Of a DNA stretch of 34,003 nt, positions 13,853 to 22,426 are shown in pieces. Each line of letters opens with the position of its first letter. The stretch's first letter is position 1. A program made the position numbers and the translations under genes. Origin of the DNA: an uncultured Bacteroides sp. (lineage in GTDB: Bacteria; Bacteroidota; Bacteroidia; Bacteroidales; Bacteroidaceae); assembly GCA_949288715.1 (NCBI GenBank), contig CASELH010000025.1:1-34003 (forward strand), in the 5' to 3' direction. Below the pieces are notes generated by a model that did not search any database, was not told the origin of the DNA, and saw only the letters and a program-made list of their open reading frames with translations.

Positions 13853-14755
13853 TCAGAAGCGGAAGCTGCACTGCAGTCCCACCGACTTGCTGCGGTCGAC
13901 GGGAGAGTACTGTATGTGGGTGGCGTTGTTGTCTATCACGGCAGGCTCCACCTTCATGCTGAGGTCGGGGGTGATGTCGAAGTTGCTGAGCTCGGCATCG
14001 ACATAGGCATCGACCACAGAGAGCAGGTAGACGGCGATAAAGGCAAAGATACTCATGTCGCGGTAGCGGCGGTAGGTGTCCTTGCGGCGGCGCAGCGTCT
14101 CGGTGAGCTGGCTGTGGCTGATGCTGCCCGTGTAGCCGGGCGGCAACAGGTCGGTGATGCTGCTGGAGTCCCACTCATTGTTGACGGCAGCACGGTAGGC
14201 GTCCGAGTAGTCGCTGTACATCTTGTTGTTCCACGTCAGGGCGTAGGCGCAGCCGGCAAAGCCGCCGTAGAAGATGGGCAGCTTCCAGAACTTGCGGTTG
14301 TATATCTGCCCGCCGCCGGGAATGACGAGTGCCATCCAGGTGGCCTTGGCCGGGTCGGGAATCCACTGCTTCACGGGCACCGCCTTCTGCAAGCTGTCGG
14401 CAGGCACCGGTTGTTCTTCCACCTCGGGGGCGGAGGTCATCTCCATCATCTTGCGCTTGTTGTCGGCGGCGATGCTGTCGGCCGTGGCAATGCTGTCGGC
14501 GGCAAGGGCTGCCTTGCTGAGCGGCAGGCGCAGGCTGTCGGCTTGCACCACGCGCAAGCTGTCTCCCACAGGCGGGATGCGCCTGCCCTCGCCCCTGGGC
14601 AAACGTGTAAAACCAACGGAGTCCGCAGTCTGGTGGGCTCGCTTCAAGGCGGCACGGGGCACGTCCTGCGCCCAGACGGCAATCCCCGCCGCTTGCACCA
14701 GGCAGAGCAGCAGGGCTATGACTAATCGGGTTACTGTATGCGTAGCGTTGTTCAT
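13853..14755 (-). CDS. DUF5683 domain membrane protein
   Basis: A 300-residue protein with an N-terminal hydrophobic signal (VTRLVIALLLCLVQAAGIAVWAQ), then a low-complexity stretch rich in D, S and A (about 60-115). The conserved domain follows, with ATWMALVIPGGGQIYNRKFWKLPIFYGGFA (two hydrophobic segments) and a third segment FAFIAVYLLSVVDAYVDA. I recognise this as DUF5683, a conserved Bacteroidetes family of unknown role next to parB and mltD. The gene starts 8 bp after parB. A link to envelope or chromosome partition is only inferred from location. Confidence 0.85.
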   Translation of the reverse strand: MNNATHTVTRLVIALLLCLVQAAGIAVWAQDVPRAALKRAHQTADSVGFTRLPRGEGRRIPPVGDSLRVVQADSLRLPLSKAALAADSIATADSIAADNKRKMMEMTSAPEVEEQPVPADSLQKAVPVKQWIPDPAKATWMALVIPGGGQIYNRKFWKLPIFYGGFAGCAYALTWNNKMYSDYSDAYRAAVNNEWDSSSITDLLPPGYTGSISHSQLTETLRRRKDTYRRYRDMSIFAFIAVYLLSVVDAYVDAELSNFDITPDLSMKVEPAVIDNNATHIQYSPVDRSKSVGLQCSFRF

Positions 14756-14763
14756 TCCTCCTC

Positions 14764-15648
14764 TTAATCTTTGAGCGAATCAAACAGGCCGATGATGCGC
14801 TCCAATTCTTCTTCATTGTTGAAGGGGATGCTGATGCGTCCCTTCCCCTTGTCCGAGCAGGTGAGTTGCACCTTAGTGCCGAAAAAGCGCGACAGCTGGG
14901 TCTTCAGCACGTCGAAGCCCGCAGGTGCGGTCTGCTTGGGGGCTATCTTGCGCCCGCCGCTCTTTATGGCTTCGCCCTCGCTCAGCGCCTTGACCAGCTC
15001 TTCCACCTTGCGCACGGAGTAGCCGTGCTGCAGTATCTCCTCGAACAGGCGCACTTGCAACTTGGGGTCGCCCAAGGTGACGAGGGCGCGGGCATGGCCC
15101 ATGTCTATCTGTTTGTTCTTCAGTCCTATCTGGATGGGGGCAGGCAGCTTGAGCAGGCGCAGGTAGTTGGCTATGGTGGTGCGCTTCTTGCCCACCCGCT
15201 CACTGAGGCGCTCCTGGGTGAGGCCATACTGGTCGAGCAGGTGCTGGTAGGCCAGGGCAATCTCCATGGAGTTGAGGTCTTCGCGCTGTATGTTCTCGAT
15301 GAGCGCCATTTCCATGACGTTCTCGTCGTCGGCAGTGCGAATGTAGGCGGGGATGCTGGTAAGTCCGGCCAGCTGCGAGGCGCGGAAGCGCCGTTCGCCG
15401 GCAATGAGCTGGTAGTTGCCGTCGTCCAGTTGCCGCAGAGTGACGGGCTGTATGATGCCTATCTCGGCTATGGAGTCGGCCAGCTCTTGCAGGGCCACGG
15501 GGTCGAACTCGCGGCGCGGCTGGTTGGGGTTGACCTGTATTTTGGACAGTTCTATCTCGTTGATGGAGCTGGAGCCGCCCGTCTGCACTTCGTCCATCGA
15601 GAGGAGGGCGTCCAGCCCGCGTCCTAAAGCATTTCTTTTTTGTGCCAT
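14764..15648 (-). CDS. parB: chromosome partitioning protein ParB
   Basis: The 294-residue ParB/Spo0J protein binds parS and spreads or clamps on DNA using CTP. N-terminal KRNALGRGLDALL, ParB/sulfiredoxin-like nuclease domain with NPNQPRREFD, and the CTP/arginine motif LIAGERRFRAS (about 81-91). A helix-turn-helix follows (LTQERLSERVGKKRTTIANYLRLLKLP), then a C-terminal dimerisation region. It begins 12 bp after parA and forms an operon with it. I found no convincing full parS palindrome in the window. Confidence 0.97.
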   Translation of the reverse strand: MAQKRNALGRGLDALLSMDEVQTGGSSSINEIELSKIQVNPNQPRREFDPVALQELADSIAEIGIIQPVTLRQLDDGNYQLIAGERRFRASQLAGLTSIPAYIRTADDENVMEMALIENIQREDLNSMEIALAYQHLLDQYGLTQERLSERVGKKRTTIANYLRLLKLPAPIQIGLKNKQIDMGHARALVTLGDPKLQVRLFEEILQHGYSVRKVEELVKALSEGEAIKSGGRKIAPKQTAPAGFDVLKTQLSRFFGTKVQLTCSDKGKGRISIPFNNEEELERIIGLFDSLKD

Positions 15649-15660
15649 ATTGTTTTTAGC

Positions 15661-16425
15661 TTATTTGTCTTTCTCAATCAGCTCCTTGGCCAGGGCCATG
15701 TAGCTCTTGGCGCCCGTTGAGTCGGCATCGTACAGAATGGTGGGCAGGCCGTAGCTGGGCGCCTCGCTCAGCTTGACGTTGCGCTGGATGACGGTGCGGA
15801 ACACCAGTTCCTGGAAGTGGCGCTTCACCTCGTCGTATATCTGGTTGGCCTGGCGCAGGCGCGAGTCGTACATGGTGAGCAGGAAGCCTTCAATCTCCAG
15901 CCCCGGGTTGAGCTTCGACTTGATGATTTTGATGGTGTTGAGCAGCTTGCTGATGCCTTCCAGCGCGAAGTATTCGGCCTGCACGGGGATGATGACCGAG
16001 TCGGCGGCCGTCAGGGCGTTCACCGTGATGAGTCCCAGCGAGGGCGAGCAGTCTATCAAGATGTAGTCGAAGTCATCCTTCAGCGGCGCCAGCACGCCTT
16101 TCAGTATGCGCTCGCGGTTCTTCAGATTGAGCATTTCTATCTCGGCGCCCACCAGGTTGATGTGCGAGGAGATGATTTTCAGCGTGTCTATCTCCGTGTC
16201 GTGGATGGCGCCATGCACGTCGGCCCCGTCGATGAGGCATTCGTAGATGGTGCATTCCGCCTGCTTGATGTCCACCCCCAGGCCCGACGAGGCGTTGGCC
16301 TGCGGGTCGGCGTCTACCACAAGCACTCTCTTCTCCAGCGTGGCCAGCGAGGCGGCAAGGTTGATGGTGGTAGTGGTTTTTCCCACCCCTCCCTTCTGGT
16401 TTGCCAATGCAATAATTTTTCCCAT
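15661..16425 (-). CDS. parA: chromosome partitioning ATPase ParA/Soj
   Basis: The 254-residue ParA-family ATPase has a deviant Walker A KGGVGKTTTT (11-20), VVDADPQANASSG (Walker A'), and DYILIDCSPSLG (Walker B). It binds DNA nonspecifically and moves ParB-parS complexes. The open frame continues 93 codons upstream, but the ATG at 16425 gives the canonical start MGKIIALANQKGG, so I used that. It heads the parA-parB-DUF5683-mltD operon. Confidence 0.97.
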   Translation of the reverse strand: MGKIIALANQKGGVGKTTTTINLAASLATLEKRVLVVDADPQANASSGLGVDIKQAECTIYECLIDGADVHGAIHDTEIDTLKIISSHINLVGAEIEMLNLKNRERILKGVLAPLKDDFDYILIDCSPSLGLITVNALTAADSVIIPVQAEYFALEGISKLLNTIKIIKSKLNPGLEIEGFLLTMYDSRLRQANQIYDEVKRHFQELVFRTVIQRNVKLSEAPSYGLPTILYDADSTGAKSYMALAKELIEKDK

Positions 16426-16690
16426 ATAACAGTGTCCATAAATTATCAGCGGCGAAATAAGCGAATATTTTGCACCTTGCCTACTAAAAAGGGGAAAGAA
16501 TGCGAAAACGGTGGATAAGTCGGCCGTTTTGTTAATAACTTCACGCCCCGGCCCCGCCTTGCGCGCCGAACATCGGGCAAATATACATATTTCTCTCGAA
16601 ATGAGGCCTCTTTCGCCATGCTGTTTGAAGAACATTAAGATTTGCGCGCCCCTGCCTGCCCGCAAGGCTCTTGCAAAGGCCGCGCGGAGG
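16426..16690. other. parA upstream region without genes
   Basis: The gap from parA to array C has no credible gene; open frames here are upstream extensions of parA or shadows. No full Bacteroides promoter is visible for parA. One DnaA-like 9-mer (TTATCCACC, complement about 16511-16519) differs by one base from the consensus and stands alone. A degenerate 20-bp array unit (TTGCAAAGGC...) is at 16671-16690. Confidence 0.5.
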
Positions 16691-16800
16691 CATTGAAAAG
16701 CCACGACGGTAGCGTTGAAAAGCCACCGCGCTGGCGTTGAAACGCCCGCCCGGTAGCGTTGAAACGCCCGCCCGGTAGCGTAGGAATGCCACCGGAGGGC
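16691..16800. repeat. 22-bp phased palindrome array C (5 units)
   Basis: Units start at 16691, 16713, 16735, 16757 and 16779, all 22 bp with no spacing drift. Units 3 and 4 are identical, starting TTGAAACGCC and ending CGGTAGCG; units 1 and 2 start TTGAAAAGCC; unit 5 has diverged. The inner GCC-ACCG...-GGC part is palindromic. The array ends 2 bp before the complement of the M23 peptidase stop codon. Confidence 0.9.
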
Positions 16801-16802
16801 TG

Positions 16803-17768
16803 TCAGTCAAGCACTTTGCCGTGGTTGGCGGCGAGCTGAATCATGCGGTCATAGTCCTCGGCGCTGAGGTCCATGAAGTAATAGTTCACGGGGTTTACCA
16901 CCCGGCCTTTCACATGTACCTCGTAGTGCAGGTGCGGGCCGGTGCTCTTGCCCGTGTTGCCCACCTCGCCTATGACCTCGCCGCGCACCACCTGCTGCCC
17001 GCGGCGCACGCGGTAGTCGTTGAGGTGGGCATAGCGGGTGACGTAGCCAAAGCCGTGGTCTATCTCGATGGTCTTGCCGTAGCCGCTCTCCCACCCCACG
17101 CTCACCACCTTGCCGTCGCCCGTGGCATAGACTTCGGTGCCCGTGTTGGCCGAGAAGTCCATGCCTTCGTGAAACTTCACCGTGCCGTAGATAGGGTCTA
17201 CACGCCTGCCATAGCCCGAGGCCGTGCGCTTCAGGTCTTTGTTGGATATGGGCTGAATGGCGGGTATGCAGCGCAGCATCTCGTCGTGCTGGCGGCACAG
17301 GGCCACCACGTCGTCGAACGAGCGCGACTGTATGTACAGCTGCTTGGTCAGCAAGTCCATCTTTTGCGTGGTATTCACCACCAGCTCGGCATCCGCCATG
17401 TCCAGCAGGTGCTCGTAGCGGGCGGCGCCGTAGCCGGCCTGGCGTATGGCGGGCGAAATGGGGTCGGCCATGAAGATGACGCGGTACAGGTTGTCGTCCC
17501 GCTGCTGAATGTCCTGTAGCACGCCCAGCGCCTCGTCCATCTGGCGCGACAACACGCGGTATTGCGCCTCCAGGCGGCTGTTCTCCTTGCGCAGCTCTTT
17601 CTCGGAGGGAGACCCGAAGATGATGAGCGGCGCCACAAAGCACACCGCGCCCAGCCCCATGCCTATGAACAGACGGCGCGCGTAGCTCATGGCCCGTTGG
17701 CGCAGGGTGGGATAAATGCGGTCGTAAGTCTGTGTCTGTGGATTGTATATATAGTAAACTTTGCGCAT
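16803..17768 (-). CDS. M23 family metallopeptidase (membrane-anchored)
   Basis: The 321-residue protein has a cytoplasmic N-terminus (MRKVYYIYNPQTQTYDRIYP), one membrane helix (about 33-52), a coiled-coil region (about 55-90), and a C-terminal LytM/M23 domain. Zinc ligands are visible: H200 and D204 in HEGMD, and H281 (with H279) in GPHLHYEVH. It would cut peptidoglycan cross-links in the periplasm or activate amidases. The ATG at 17768 gives the usual family start; the frame is open to 18131 but that part overlaps alaS. It is divergent from alaS with interlocked promoters. Confidence 0.92.
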   Translation of the reverse strand: MRKVYYIYNPQTQTYDRIYPTLRQRAMSYARRLFIGMGLGAVCFVAPLIIFGSPSEKELRKENSRLEAQYRVLSRQMDEALGVLQDIQQRDDNLYRVIFMADPISPAIRQAGYGAARYEHLLDMADAELVVNTTQKMDLLTKQLYIQSRSFDDVVALCRQHDEMLRCIPAIQPISNKDLKRTASGYGRRVDPIYGTVKFHEGMDFSANTGTEVYATGDGKVVSVGWESGYGKTIEIDHGFGYVTRYAHLNDYRVRRGQQVVRGEVIGEVGNTGKSTGPHLHYEVHVKGRVVNPVNYYFMDLSAEDYDRMIQLAANHGKVLD

Positions 17769-17798
17769 CTCACTGAAAATATTTCGGTTGGCAATGCG

Positions 17799-17807
17799 GC
17801 AAAAGTA
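17799..17807 (-). promoter_or_regulatory. -7 box for the M23 peptidase gene
   Basis: TACTTTTGC on the minus strand, 30 bp before the ATG at 17768. Its -33 region would fall on the alaS -7 box. Confidence 0.5.
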
Positions 17808-17818
17808 ATAAAAACACG

Positions 17819-17827
17819 TATCTTTGC
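17819..17827 (+). promoter_or_regulatory. -7 box for alaS
   Basis: TATCTTTGC, 50 bp before the alaS ATG. Its -33 region would fall on the M23 -7 box at 17799-17807. Confidence 0.5.
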
Positions 17828-17877
17828 GCAGTTTTTTCAGAATATTAACCACGCACTTAGACAGATACACTATAGTT

Positions 17878-20502
17878 ATGATGATGACAGCTAACGAAAT
17901 CAGAGACTCGTTCAAGAGTTTCTTCCAAAGCAAGGGACACCACATCGTGCCCTCTGCACCTATGGTTATTAAAGACGACCCCACGCTGATGTTCACCAAC
18001 GCGGGCATGAACCAGTTCAAAGATATCATCCTGGGCAACCACCCGGCGCAATGGAAGCGCGTGGCCGACTCGCAGAAGTGCCTCCGCGTCAGCGGCAAGC
18101 ACAACGACCTGGAGGAGGTGGGACACGACACCTACCACCACACCATGTTCGAGATGCTGGGCAACTGGTCGTTTGGCGACTACTTCAAAAAGGAAGCCAT
18201 CTCCTGGGCATGGGAGTACCTGGTGGACGTGCTCAAGATTGACCCCGCCAACCTCTACGCCACCGTGTTCGAGGGCAGTGCCGAAGACGGCCTGGGGCGC
18301 GACGACGAAGCAGCCTCCTACTGGGAGCAGTTCCTGCCCAAAGACCACATACTGAACGGCAACAAGCACGACAACTTCTGGGAGTTGGGCGACACAGGTC
18401 CCTGCGGCCCCTGCTCGGAGATTCACATCGACTCCCGCTCGGCAGAAGAGAAAGCCAAAGTACCCGGCCGCGAGCTGGTGAATAAAGACCATCCGCAAGT
18501 CATCGAGATATGGAACCTCGTGTTCATGCAGTTCAACCGCAAGGCCGACGGCTCGCTCGAAGAGTTGCCCGCCAAGGTCATCGACACGGGCATGGGCTTC
18601 GAGCGCCTGGTGCGCACCCTGCAAGGCAAGACCTCGAACTACGACACCGATGTGTTCCAACCCCTGCTGAAGGCCATCGGCGACATGGCAGGCACCACGT
18701 ATGGCAAAGACCCGCAACAGGACGTGGCCATGCGCGTAGTAGCCGACCACATCCGCACCATCGCCTTCTCCATCACCGACGGACAGCTGCCCGGCAATGC
18801 CAAGGCAGGCTACGTCATCCGCCGCATCCTGCGCCGCGCCGTGCGCTACGGCTACACCTTCCTGGGACAGAAGCAAGCCTTCATGTACAAGCTGCTTCCC
18901 GTGCTCATCGACAACATGGGCGAGGCCTACCCCGAACTGAAGGAACAGAAAGACCTCATTGCCCGCGTCATCAAGGAGGAAGAAGAAGCCTTCCTCCGCA
19001 CGCTGGAAACCGGCATCCGCCTCTTGGACAAGACCATGAGCGAGGCCAAGGCAGCCGGCAAGACAGAAATCAGCGGCAAGGATGCCTTTACGCTGTACGA
19101 CACCTTCGGCTTCCCCCTCGACCTGACCGAACTCATCCTGCGCGAAAACGGCATGACCGCCGACATCGAAGCCTTCAACGCCGAGATGCAGCAACAGAAA
19201 CAACGCGCCCGCAACGCCGCTGCCGTTGAGACCGGCGACTGGATTACGCTACGGGAAGGCACCACCGAGTTCGTGGGCTACGACTACACGGAATACGAGA
19301 CCTCCATTCTGCGCTACCGCCAGGTGAAGCAGAAGAACCAGACGCTCTACCAAATCGTGCTCGACAAGACACCTTTCTACGCCGAAAGCGGCGGGCAGGT
19401 GGGCGACACCGGCGTGCTGGTCAGCGAATATGAGACTATTGAAGTCATCGACACGAAAAAGGAGAACAACCTGCCCATCCACATCACCAAGAAGTTGCCC
19501 GAGCATCCCGAAGCTCCCATGATGGCCTGCGTGGATACGGACAAACGAGCCGCCTGCGCCGCCAACCACTCGTGCACCCACTTGCTGGACGAAGCCCTGC
19601 GCACCGTGCTGGGCACCCACGTGGAGCAGAAAGGCTCGCTGGTGACGCCGGACTCCCTGCGCTTCGACTTCTCGCACTTCCAGAAAGTGACGGACGAGCA
19701 GCTGCGCGAAGTAGAGCACCTGGTAAACGCCAAGATTCGTGCCAACATCCCCTTGAAAGAATACCGCAACATCCCCATCGAGGAAGCCAAGGAACTGGGT
19801 GCCATCGCCCTGTTCGGCGAGAAGTACGGCGACCGCGTGCGCGTCATCCAGTTCGGGTCGTCCATCGAGTTCTGCGGAGGAACGCACGTAGCCGCCACGG
19901 GCAACATCGGCATGGTGAAGATACTGTCCGAAAGCTCGGTTGCTGCGGGCGTGCGACGCATTGAGGCCGTCACCGGAGCCAAGGTGGAAGAAATGCTCGA
20001 CACGCTGGAAGACACCCTGCGCGGGCTGAAAGCCCTCTTCAACAACGCCCCCGACCTGACGGGCGCCATCCGCAAATACATTGAAGAGAACGCCGGGCTA
20101 AAGAAGCAGGTGGAAGACTTCATGAAGGAAAAAGAAGCCCAACTGAAAGAAAAGCTCCTGCAAAGCGTGAAGGATGTGAACGGCGTGAAGCTCATCAAGT
20201 TCTGTGCGCCAATGGTTTCGCCCGACACCATCAAGAACATTGCGTTCCAGCTGCGCGGCGAAATTACCGAAAGCCTGTTCTTCGTGGCCGGCACCGTGTT
20301 CGACGGCAAGCCGCTGCTCACCGTCATGCTGAGCGATAACCTCGTGGCAGGCGGACTGAAGGCCGGCGTGCTGGTGAAAGAAGCCGCCAAACTCATCCAA
20401 GGCGGAGGCGGCGGACAGCCCCACTTTGCCACCGCCGGAGGCAAGAACCCCGACGGGCTGGTAGCTGCCGTAGACAAGGTTATCGAACTGGCCGGCATCT
20501 AA
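17878..20502 (+). CDS. alaS: alanyl-tRNA synthetase
   Basis: The 874-residue class II synthetase charges tRNA-Ala. The N-terminal aminoacylation core begins [18 protein letters not shown] and contains [23 protein letters not shown] and [13 protein letters not shown]. The editing domain has the zinc-site motifs HSCTH (564-568) and CGGTH (666-670). The C-terminal C-Ala domain ends with the [15 protein letters not shown] segment. Three consecutive ATGs (17878, 17881, 17884) are possible starts. Length is normal. A PAP2 gene follows after 6 bp. Confidence 0.98.
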   Translation: MMMTANEIRDSFKSFFQSKGHHIVPSAPMVIKDDPTLMFTNAGMNQFKDIILGNHPAQWKRVADSQKCLRVSGKHNDLEEVGHDTYHHTMFEMLGNWSFGDYFKKEAISWAWEYLVDVLKIDPANLYATVFEGSAEDGLGRDDEAASYWEQFLPKDHILNGNKHDNFWELGDTGPCGPCSEIHIDSRSAEEKAKVPGRELVNKDHPQVIEIWNLVFMQFNRKADGSLEELPAKVIDTGMGFERLVRTLQGKTSNYDTDVFQPLLKAIGDMAGTTYGKDPQQDVAMRVVADHIRTIAFSITDGQLPGNAKAGYVIRRILRRAVRYGYTFLGQKQAFMYKLLPVLIDNMGEAYPELKEQKDLIARVIKEEEEAFLRTLETGIRLLDKTMSEAKAAGKTEISGKDAFTLYDTFGFPLDLTELILRENGMTADIEAFNAEMQQQKQRARNAAAVETGDWITLREGTTEFVGYDYTEYETSILRYRQVKQKNQTLYQIVLDKTPFYAESGGQVGDTGVLVSEYETIEVIDTKKENNLPIHITKKLPEHPEAPMMACVDTDKRAACAANHSCTHLLDEALRTVLGTHVEQKGSLVTPDSLRFDFSHFQKVTDEQLREVEHLVNAKIRANIPLKEYRNIPIEEAKELGAIALFGEKYGDRVRVIQFGSSIEFCGGTHVAATGNIGMVKILSESSVAAGVRRIEAVTGAKVEEMLDTLEDTLRGLKALFNNAPDLTGAIRKYIEENAGLKKQVEDFMKEKEAQLKEKLLQSVKDVNGVKLIKFCAPMVSPDTIKNIAFQLRGEITESLFFVAGTVFDGKPLLTVMLSDNLVAGGLKAGVLVKEAAKLIQGGGGGQPHFATAGGKNPDGLVAAVDKVIELAGI

Positions 20503-20508
20503 CCGCTG

Positions 20509-21285
20509 ATGAGGAAACACCTCTGCATACTACTCACCGCATGGCTATGCTGCAGCCTGCCCGTTTGCGCGCAAACGCAGGCAGACAGCGTGGCCTGTCT
20601 TGACACGATTGCTTCGGAGGAACAGACGGGCGACAAGCCCGTGTTCCATCCGAAGCAATTGATTTTTCCGGCCGCAGCCATCACGCTGGGCGTCATTGGC
20701 ACCACCACCCAAGTGGGCAAAGACGTGAACCGCGAAGTGCGCGATGCCTTGCGCTACCGCAACCACAAGATTAAAGCCGACGACTACCTGCAATACCTGC
20801 CTGTGGCATCGGTCTACGGACTGAGCCTGCTCGGCGCACCGGCCAAGCACGACTACCTGGAGCGCACCGTCATCACCGCCACGGCCTATGCCACCATGGG
20901 CATACTGGTGAACTCCGTGAAAAGCATCGCCAAGGTGAAACGGCCGGACAGCAACTCGCGCCACTCCTTCCCCTCCGGACACACGGCCACGGCCTTTATG
21001 GGCGCCGAACTGGTGCGCCAGGAATATGGCACGTGGTATGGCCTAGGTGCCTACACCGTAGCTACGGCCATCGGCGTGGCGCGTCTGTACAACGACCGCC
21101 ACTGGGCAAGCGACGTGCTGGCCGGGGCAGGCTTCGGCGTACTGAGCGCCAAGGTGGGCTACTGGCTGTTCCCCTACACCGGGCGGCTGCTGCAAAAAAT
21201 CACCAAGAAGAAAAAAGAAAACGCCTCCCTCGTCCCCTTCTACACGGGAGGCTCGGGAGGCATTGCCTTCAGCTATTGCTTTTAA
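20509..21285 (+). CDS. PAP2 family phosphatase
   Basis: The 258-residue exported or membrane protein has a signal peptide (cleavage near CAQTQA, about 22). The three phosphatase motifs are intact: K138...R145P in KSIAKVKRP, PSGH at 155-158, and R192...H198...D202 in ARLYNDRHWASD. Family members dephosphorylate lipid phosphates such as phosphatidylglycerol-phosphate, undecaprenyl-diphosphate or lipid A; the substrate here is unknown. It starts 6 bp after alaS and is probably co-transcribed. It converges on the lipoprotein gene 17 bp away. Confidence 0.9.
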   Translation: MRKHLCILLTAWLCCSLPVCAQTQADSVACLDTIASEEQTGDKPVFHPKQLIFPAAAITLGVIGTTTQVGKDVNREVRDALRYRNHKIKADDYLQYLPVASVYGLSLLGAPAKHDYLERTVITATAYATMGILVNSVKSIAKVKRPDSNSRHSFPSGHTATAFMGAELVRQEYGTWYGLGAYTVATAIGVARLYNDRHWASDVLAGAGFGVLSAKVGYWLFPYTGRLLQKITKKKKENASLVPFYTGGSGGIAFSYCF

Positions 21286-21302
21286 CGTCTCTATCTGTTT
21301 CC

Positions 21303-22127
21303 TTACATTTCCTGCAACCAAAGCTCGCCATGGATTATCCGGCTGCCTTGGGGCAAGGCGACGGGCGAAAGCGCCGTGACGTCTTCATACACATAGAATG
21401 AGGAAATCGGCGATGTCTTTGTGTCCGCCCACTCGTCCGGCGAACGGAAGCTGAACAAGTGCTCCTCGCCTGCGTAGCGGAACAGGAGACACTCACCCAG
21501 CGCCTCGCTGCCCGTCACCTCGTAGGTGCCCTCTATCGGGGTATCGCTGTCCTCGGTGAGATATACCAATAATATACCGCTGTCGGGCAGGGGCACGTCG
21601 GCATCGTCCGCCTTCAGCACGTAGAGGCCGCCGGGTTGCATGGCTATCTGCCCGGCCAGGGCATTGGTCAAGTCCGTCCACTGGTCGTCGGGCAGGGCTT
21701 CACTGCCTTCATAGTTAAAGTAATGCTCACGGACACGCATCCTCAGGGCGGCGTATTCGCGCACCGTTACCTTCAGCGTCGTGACCAGGCCGCTGCCGTC
21801 TTTCACCTGGAAATAAGTAGTGCCTGCGCCTACGGGAGTGACGCGGAAGCGGCGGAAACCGTCTTCGCTCGCCGTAAACTCGGCGGTGGCCACGGCCGGA
21901 TTGTTGTCCGACAGGGTGTAGTCGCCGTCGCCCCCGTCTATGCCCACCACGATGCCTTCGGGATTGGTGAGGTAGAGCACGGCCGTGGTGAGCAGATTGT
22001 CGCACGTGCCGGCCTGGTAGATGGGCTCAGCCCCCGAGAAGAGGGTGAGGTCGCGGTAATCGTCCTCGCACGCGGTGCCGACGAGCAGCAGCGCCAGGAG
22101 GGAGAAAAGGATGGATAGCTTTTTCAT
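21303..22127 (-). CDS. hypothetical lipoprotein with Ig-like segment
   Basis: A 274-residue protein with a lipobox ending LLLVGTAC (C20) followed by EDDYRD, the acidic pattern of Bacteroidetes surface lipoproteins. Residues about 60-125 (GDYTLSDNNPAVATAEF...GTTYFQVKDGSGLVTTLKVTV) resemble a bacterial Ig-like domain. The rest (about 126-274) matches no family I know. The ATG at 22127 was chosen because it starts the signal peptide and has a promoter just upstream; the frame is open to 22292. It follows the helicase gene on the same strand after array D, with its own promoter. Confidence 0.75.
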   Translation of the reverse strand: MKKLSILFSLLALLLVGTACEDDYRDLTLFSGAEPIYQAGTCDNLLTTAVLYLTNPEGIVVGIDGGDGDYTLSDNNPAVATAEFTASEDGFRRFRVTPVGAGTTYFQVKDGSGLVTTLKVTVREYAALRMRVREHYFNYEGSEALPDDQWTDLTNALAGQIAMQPGGLYVLKADDADVPLPDSGILLVYLTEDSDTPIEGTYEVTGSEALGECLLFRYAGEEHLFSFRSPDEWADTKTSPISSFYVYEDVTALSPVALPQGSRIIHGELWLQEM

Positions 22128-22162
22128 GTCATCGTGTTTTTGATGAAAACAAACTGTGCTTT

Positions 22163-22194
22163 GCAAAGTTACGGAAAAGGAGGCAAAGGGGCAA
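22163..22194 (-). promoter_or_regulatory. promoter for the lipoprotein gene
   Basis: On the minus strand TAACTTTGC (complement at 22163-22171) follows TTG (complement at 22192-22194) with a 20-bp spacer, 35 bp before the ATG at 22127. Confidence 0.6.
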
Positions 22195-22292
22195 GACGCC
22201 CGCCCCGTTTTTTCCGCACCCGGCATAAGGTAAATGCGCGGCGCAGGAAAATACTGCACGGCGCGGCGCGGAATATGCCCGGCCAGGCACAC

Positions 22293-22424
22293 TCCCTATC
22301 CCCGCCTGAAGGCGCTCCAACGGGCCTTTGGTAGCTTTCCTACGCCAGCGCGGTAGCGTAGTATCGCCAGCGCGGTGGCCTTCCTACGCTACCGGCGTGG
22401 CGATAGTAGGCTGCCGGGGCAGCC
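22293..22424. repeat. 22-bp phased palindrome array D (6 units)
   Basis: Units start at 22293, 22315, 22337, 22359, 22381 and 22403. The best read TTCCTACGCCAGCGCGGTAG + CG, the next TAGTATCGCC..., then TTCCTACGCTACCGGCGTGG + CG. The first two and the last are diverged but keep the frame of 22. The inner GCC/GCT...GGtaGC part is palindromic and related to array C. The array ends 2 bp before the complement of the helicase stop codon. Confidence 0.85.
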
Positions 22425-22426
22425 TT

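Noticed and set aside
14227-14242. parS site inside the DUF5683 gene (TGTTCCACGT...)
   Set aside because: Only the left half resembles the parS palindrome; the right half does not match.
16511-16519. DnaA box upstream of parA
   Set aside because: A single site with one mismatch and no cluster; not evidence of an origin.
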